Source: Actinomycetota bacterium (GTDB lineage: Bacteria; Actinomycetota; Acidimicrobiia; Acidimicrobiales; Ilumatobacteraceae). From it: a stretch of 6,873 nt of DNA. The DNA lies in NCBI GenBank assembly GCA_009923685.1, contig RFTA01000027.1, positions 1-6,873 of the forward strand. The letters are read 5' to 3'. Shown here piece after piece: positions 5,621 to 6,873 of this stretch. A program made the position numbers and the translations under genes. Each line of letters begins with the position of its first letter. The first letter of the stretch is position 1. The notes under the pieces were generated by a model that made no database searches, was not told the DNA's origin, and saw only the letters and a program-made list of their open reading frames with translations.

Positions 5621-6826
5621 CTATTTGACGAGCGCTGTTTGCTCTGCAGTGAAACCTGCCAACAAAGTTTCACCACGCATCTCGGTGCTCGAAAACGCGC
5701 GATCAATCGCGCTCGCCGCAACTCGCGCACCTGGCGGGCCGTCGATTTCCCACAACAGCGCGGGTTTCTCGCCGTGCCAACGCACTGCAAACGAAATCAA
5801 ATGTTCAGTGGATGCAACGAGCCGGTGACATTCGAAATTCGCGCCGAGCCACCCGGTGTCGATGCCCCGCGGACAAATCTCGATCACACCGTCATGGCGC
5901 CGTGCTACGAGTTGCGATTCGACCCACGCAATTTGACGCACGCCCGAATATTTTTCTACTGCCTCGCGCCCCACGCTATTTATTTCGCCGTCCACACGAG
6001 CACTCGCGGTTTCAGCAACTCGCGAGCCCAACAGTCGCGACCATGCTCGCTCAACATCTTGTTGCCCGCGAATCTCACCGGCGCGATGCAACAGCATGCC
6101 TGCTGACAAAATTGCTCGCTCGTCAAGCCAAGATGTCGAACCACGCTTTGCGCATCGCTGCAAAACCTGCTCGGCGGCACGAGCAACTTCGTCGACCCAC
6201 TCGCCTGGCCTGTCGCCAAGTTTTACTCGCTCGGCGCGGTCCAAAATCAAGTCGACAAAATCGTCGCTACTGTCATCGCCGCTATCACCGTCGCCAATGC
6301 CAGCAATCGCGCCGCTCCCACTACCGCCACTACTAGTGCCAGCAATTGCGCCGCCCCCAGCAGACAACAACAATTTGCACCGTTGCTTGGTCAAAATATT
6401 TGACCATGACGCCTCGGGCACATCAACTCGACTCGCAACATGCAACGCCGCCATGCCCGCAGGCAAATCAATGCCCTGCACTCCAGTCGGGCTCGGCTCG
6501 CGCATCGTGGCGATGTCGCCACGATCGAACGCAACCGCAAACGGCAACGATGAGTCGTTATAGATTTCGACAACAATCGCGCCGCCCAAATCAGCGACAC
6601 CGTAAACCCGTTGCACCGCGTCACCACCCGGCACTTTTATTCGCGTCTCGATCACAGGCACACCAGAAACCTCACGCTGTCGAACTGTCGTCTCACGCGA
6701 AGGTCGATACCACCGATCGTCTGCGGCGACAAACCATCGCAAACGCTCTTGGCCATCCACAAAAACATCGCCCCAGGCGTTCACACCTCCAAGCCACGCT
6801 CCGCCACGCACACCAACTGCACGCAT
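5621..6826 (-). CDS. Conserved-looking hypothetical protein upstream of selD
   Basis: The 401-residue protein has no membrane segment or signal peptide and is not assignable to a known enzyme family. Two parts look folded. Residues 1-150 are rich in beta strands, with RWFVAADDRWYRPSRE, TRIKVPGGDAVQRVYGVAD and GIDLPAGMAAL stretches, resembling an immunoglobulin-like or jelly-roll sandwich. Residues 190-401 contain helices, then WLGANFECH (326-334), FAVRWHGEKPALLWEI (346-361) and FSSTEMRGE (378-386), which look like conserved blocks. Between them, residues about 155-190 are a Gly/Ser/Asp linker with a 13-residue duplication. From memory, similar proteins occur in Acidimicrobiia, and I know of no function. 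The ATG at 6826 overlaps the stop of the preceding frame (TGATG), and selD starts 9 bases after its stop, so it is likely co-transcribed and co-translated with both. A role linked to selenium use is possible but unsupported by any motif. Confidence 0.8.
   Translation of the reverse strand: MRAVGVRGGAWLGGVNAWGDVFVDGQERLRWFVAADDRWYRPSRETTVRQREVSGVPVIETRIKVPGGDAVQRVYGVADLGGAIVVEIYNDSSLPFAVAFDRGDIATMREPSPTGVQGIDLPAGMAALHVASRVDVPEASWSNILTKQRCKLLLSAGGGAIAGTSSGGSGSGAIAGIGDGDSGDDSSDDFVDLILDRAERVKLGDRPGEWVDEVARAAEQVLQRCAKRGSTSWLDERAILSAGMLLHRAGEIRGQQDVERAWSRLLGSRVAETASARVDGEINSVGREAVEKYSGVRQIAWVESQLVARRHDGVIEICPRGIDTGWLGANFECHRLVASTEHLISFAVRWHGEKPALLWEIDGPPGARVAASAIDRAFSSTEMRGETLLAGFTAEQTALVK
6298..6354 (-). 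repeat. In-frame 39-bp-spaced direct repeat in the linker of the hypothetical protein
   Basis: An 18-base segment at 6337-6354 recurs at 6298-6315 with one mismatch (17 of 18), offset by 39 bases, exactly 13 codons. The protein reads GAIAGTSSGGSGS then GAIAGIGDGDSGD (159-171 and 172-184). It lies in a Gly/Ser/Asp-rich stretch between two folded-looking parts, so the duplication lengthens a flexible linker and should be tolerated. Confidence 0.75.
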
Positions 6827-6873
6827 CAGTAAAACTCAGATTTCATCGTTCGCGCCATCAACTGCACGAGAGC
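6826..6873 (-). CDS. C-terminal tail of an unidentified upstream gene, cut by window edge
   Basis: Fifteen codons read in from the right edge and end in TGA at 6828-6826: ALVQLMARTMKSEFY. The stop shares its A with the ATG of the next gene (TGATG), an arrangement typical of translationally coupled genes in one operon. The fragment is too short to name. The alternative is that it is an untranslated leader with a chance open frame. Confidence 0.45.
   Translation of the reverse strand, partial: ALVQLMARTMKSEFY

Noticed and set aside
5812..6563. Rightward open frames of 155-174 codons opposite the 401-residue hypothetical protein.
   Set aside because: Their translations are Arg/His/Pro/Ser-rich without recognisable domains, while the leftward frame spans the whole region and links tightly to selD at one end and a TGATG junction at the other.
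1..6873. tRNA, rRNA, CRISPR arrays, insertion sequences, phage genes or riboswitches.
   Set aside because: No conserved tRNA arms, repeat-spacer pattern, transposase motifs or terminal inverted repeats were seen on either strand; almost all sequence is accounted for by coding regions.

Overview
The window looks like a piece of an actinobacterial chromosome. The probable source is Acidimicrobiia (Ilumatobacter-like), of moderate rather than high GC. This placement is an inference. It rests on a LexA site of the Gram-positive/actinobacterial type, a start-proximal promoter that would give a leaderless mRNA, and the resemblance of the proteins to families I know from that class. There is no phage, transposase, CRISPR array, rRNA or tRNA visible.

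Layout. Positions 1-736 read leftward. A small protein with a NifU/Nfu N-terminal-like core (233-736) is followed by the first 64 codons of a gene that runs off the left edge (1-192). That edge gene begins like ImuA', the RecA-like accessory factor of the DnaE2/ImuB mutasome. A perfect 16-bp LexA (SOS) palindrome sits at 205-220, between a -35-like and a -10-like element that would start the mRNA on the ATG itself. Positions 758-3751 read rightward: an acyl-CoA dehydrogenase, then 9 bases later a large multi-pass membrane protein of DUF2142 type, whose middle is much more AT-rich than its ends. Positions 3744-6873 read leftward again, transcribed from right to left as a tail of an unknown gene, a 401-residue conserved-looking hypothetical protein, selD (selenophosphate synthase) and rnhB (ribonuclease HII). 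The two convergent blocks meet tail to tail, and both stop codons lie inside one self-complementary octamer.

How the genes may work together. The left edge is the start of a DNA-damage-inducible gene, perhaps heading an imuA'-imuB/dnaE2 locus that continues outside the window. The central pair joins fatty-acyl-CoA oxidation to an envelope protein of unknown task; their closeness may be only co-transcription. The right block is tightly packed (1-base overlap, 9-base gap, 53-base gap) and reads as an operon. It places a selenium-donor enzyme beside a genome-maintenance nuclease and an uncharacterised protein.

The most unusual structure is a 15/30-bp tandem repeat inside rnhB. It multiplies the peptide just before a catalytic aspartate. 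The neighbouring 401-residue protein has a separate in-frame 39-bp-spaced duplication. I do not see clear evidence of a wholly new defence or mobile system.
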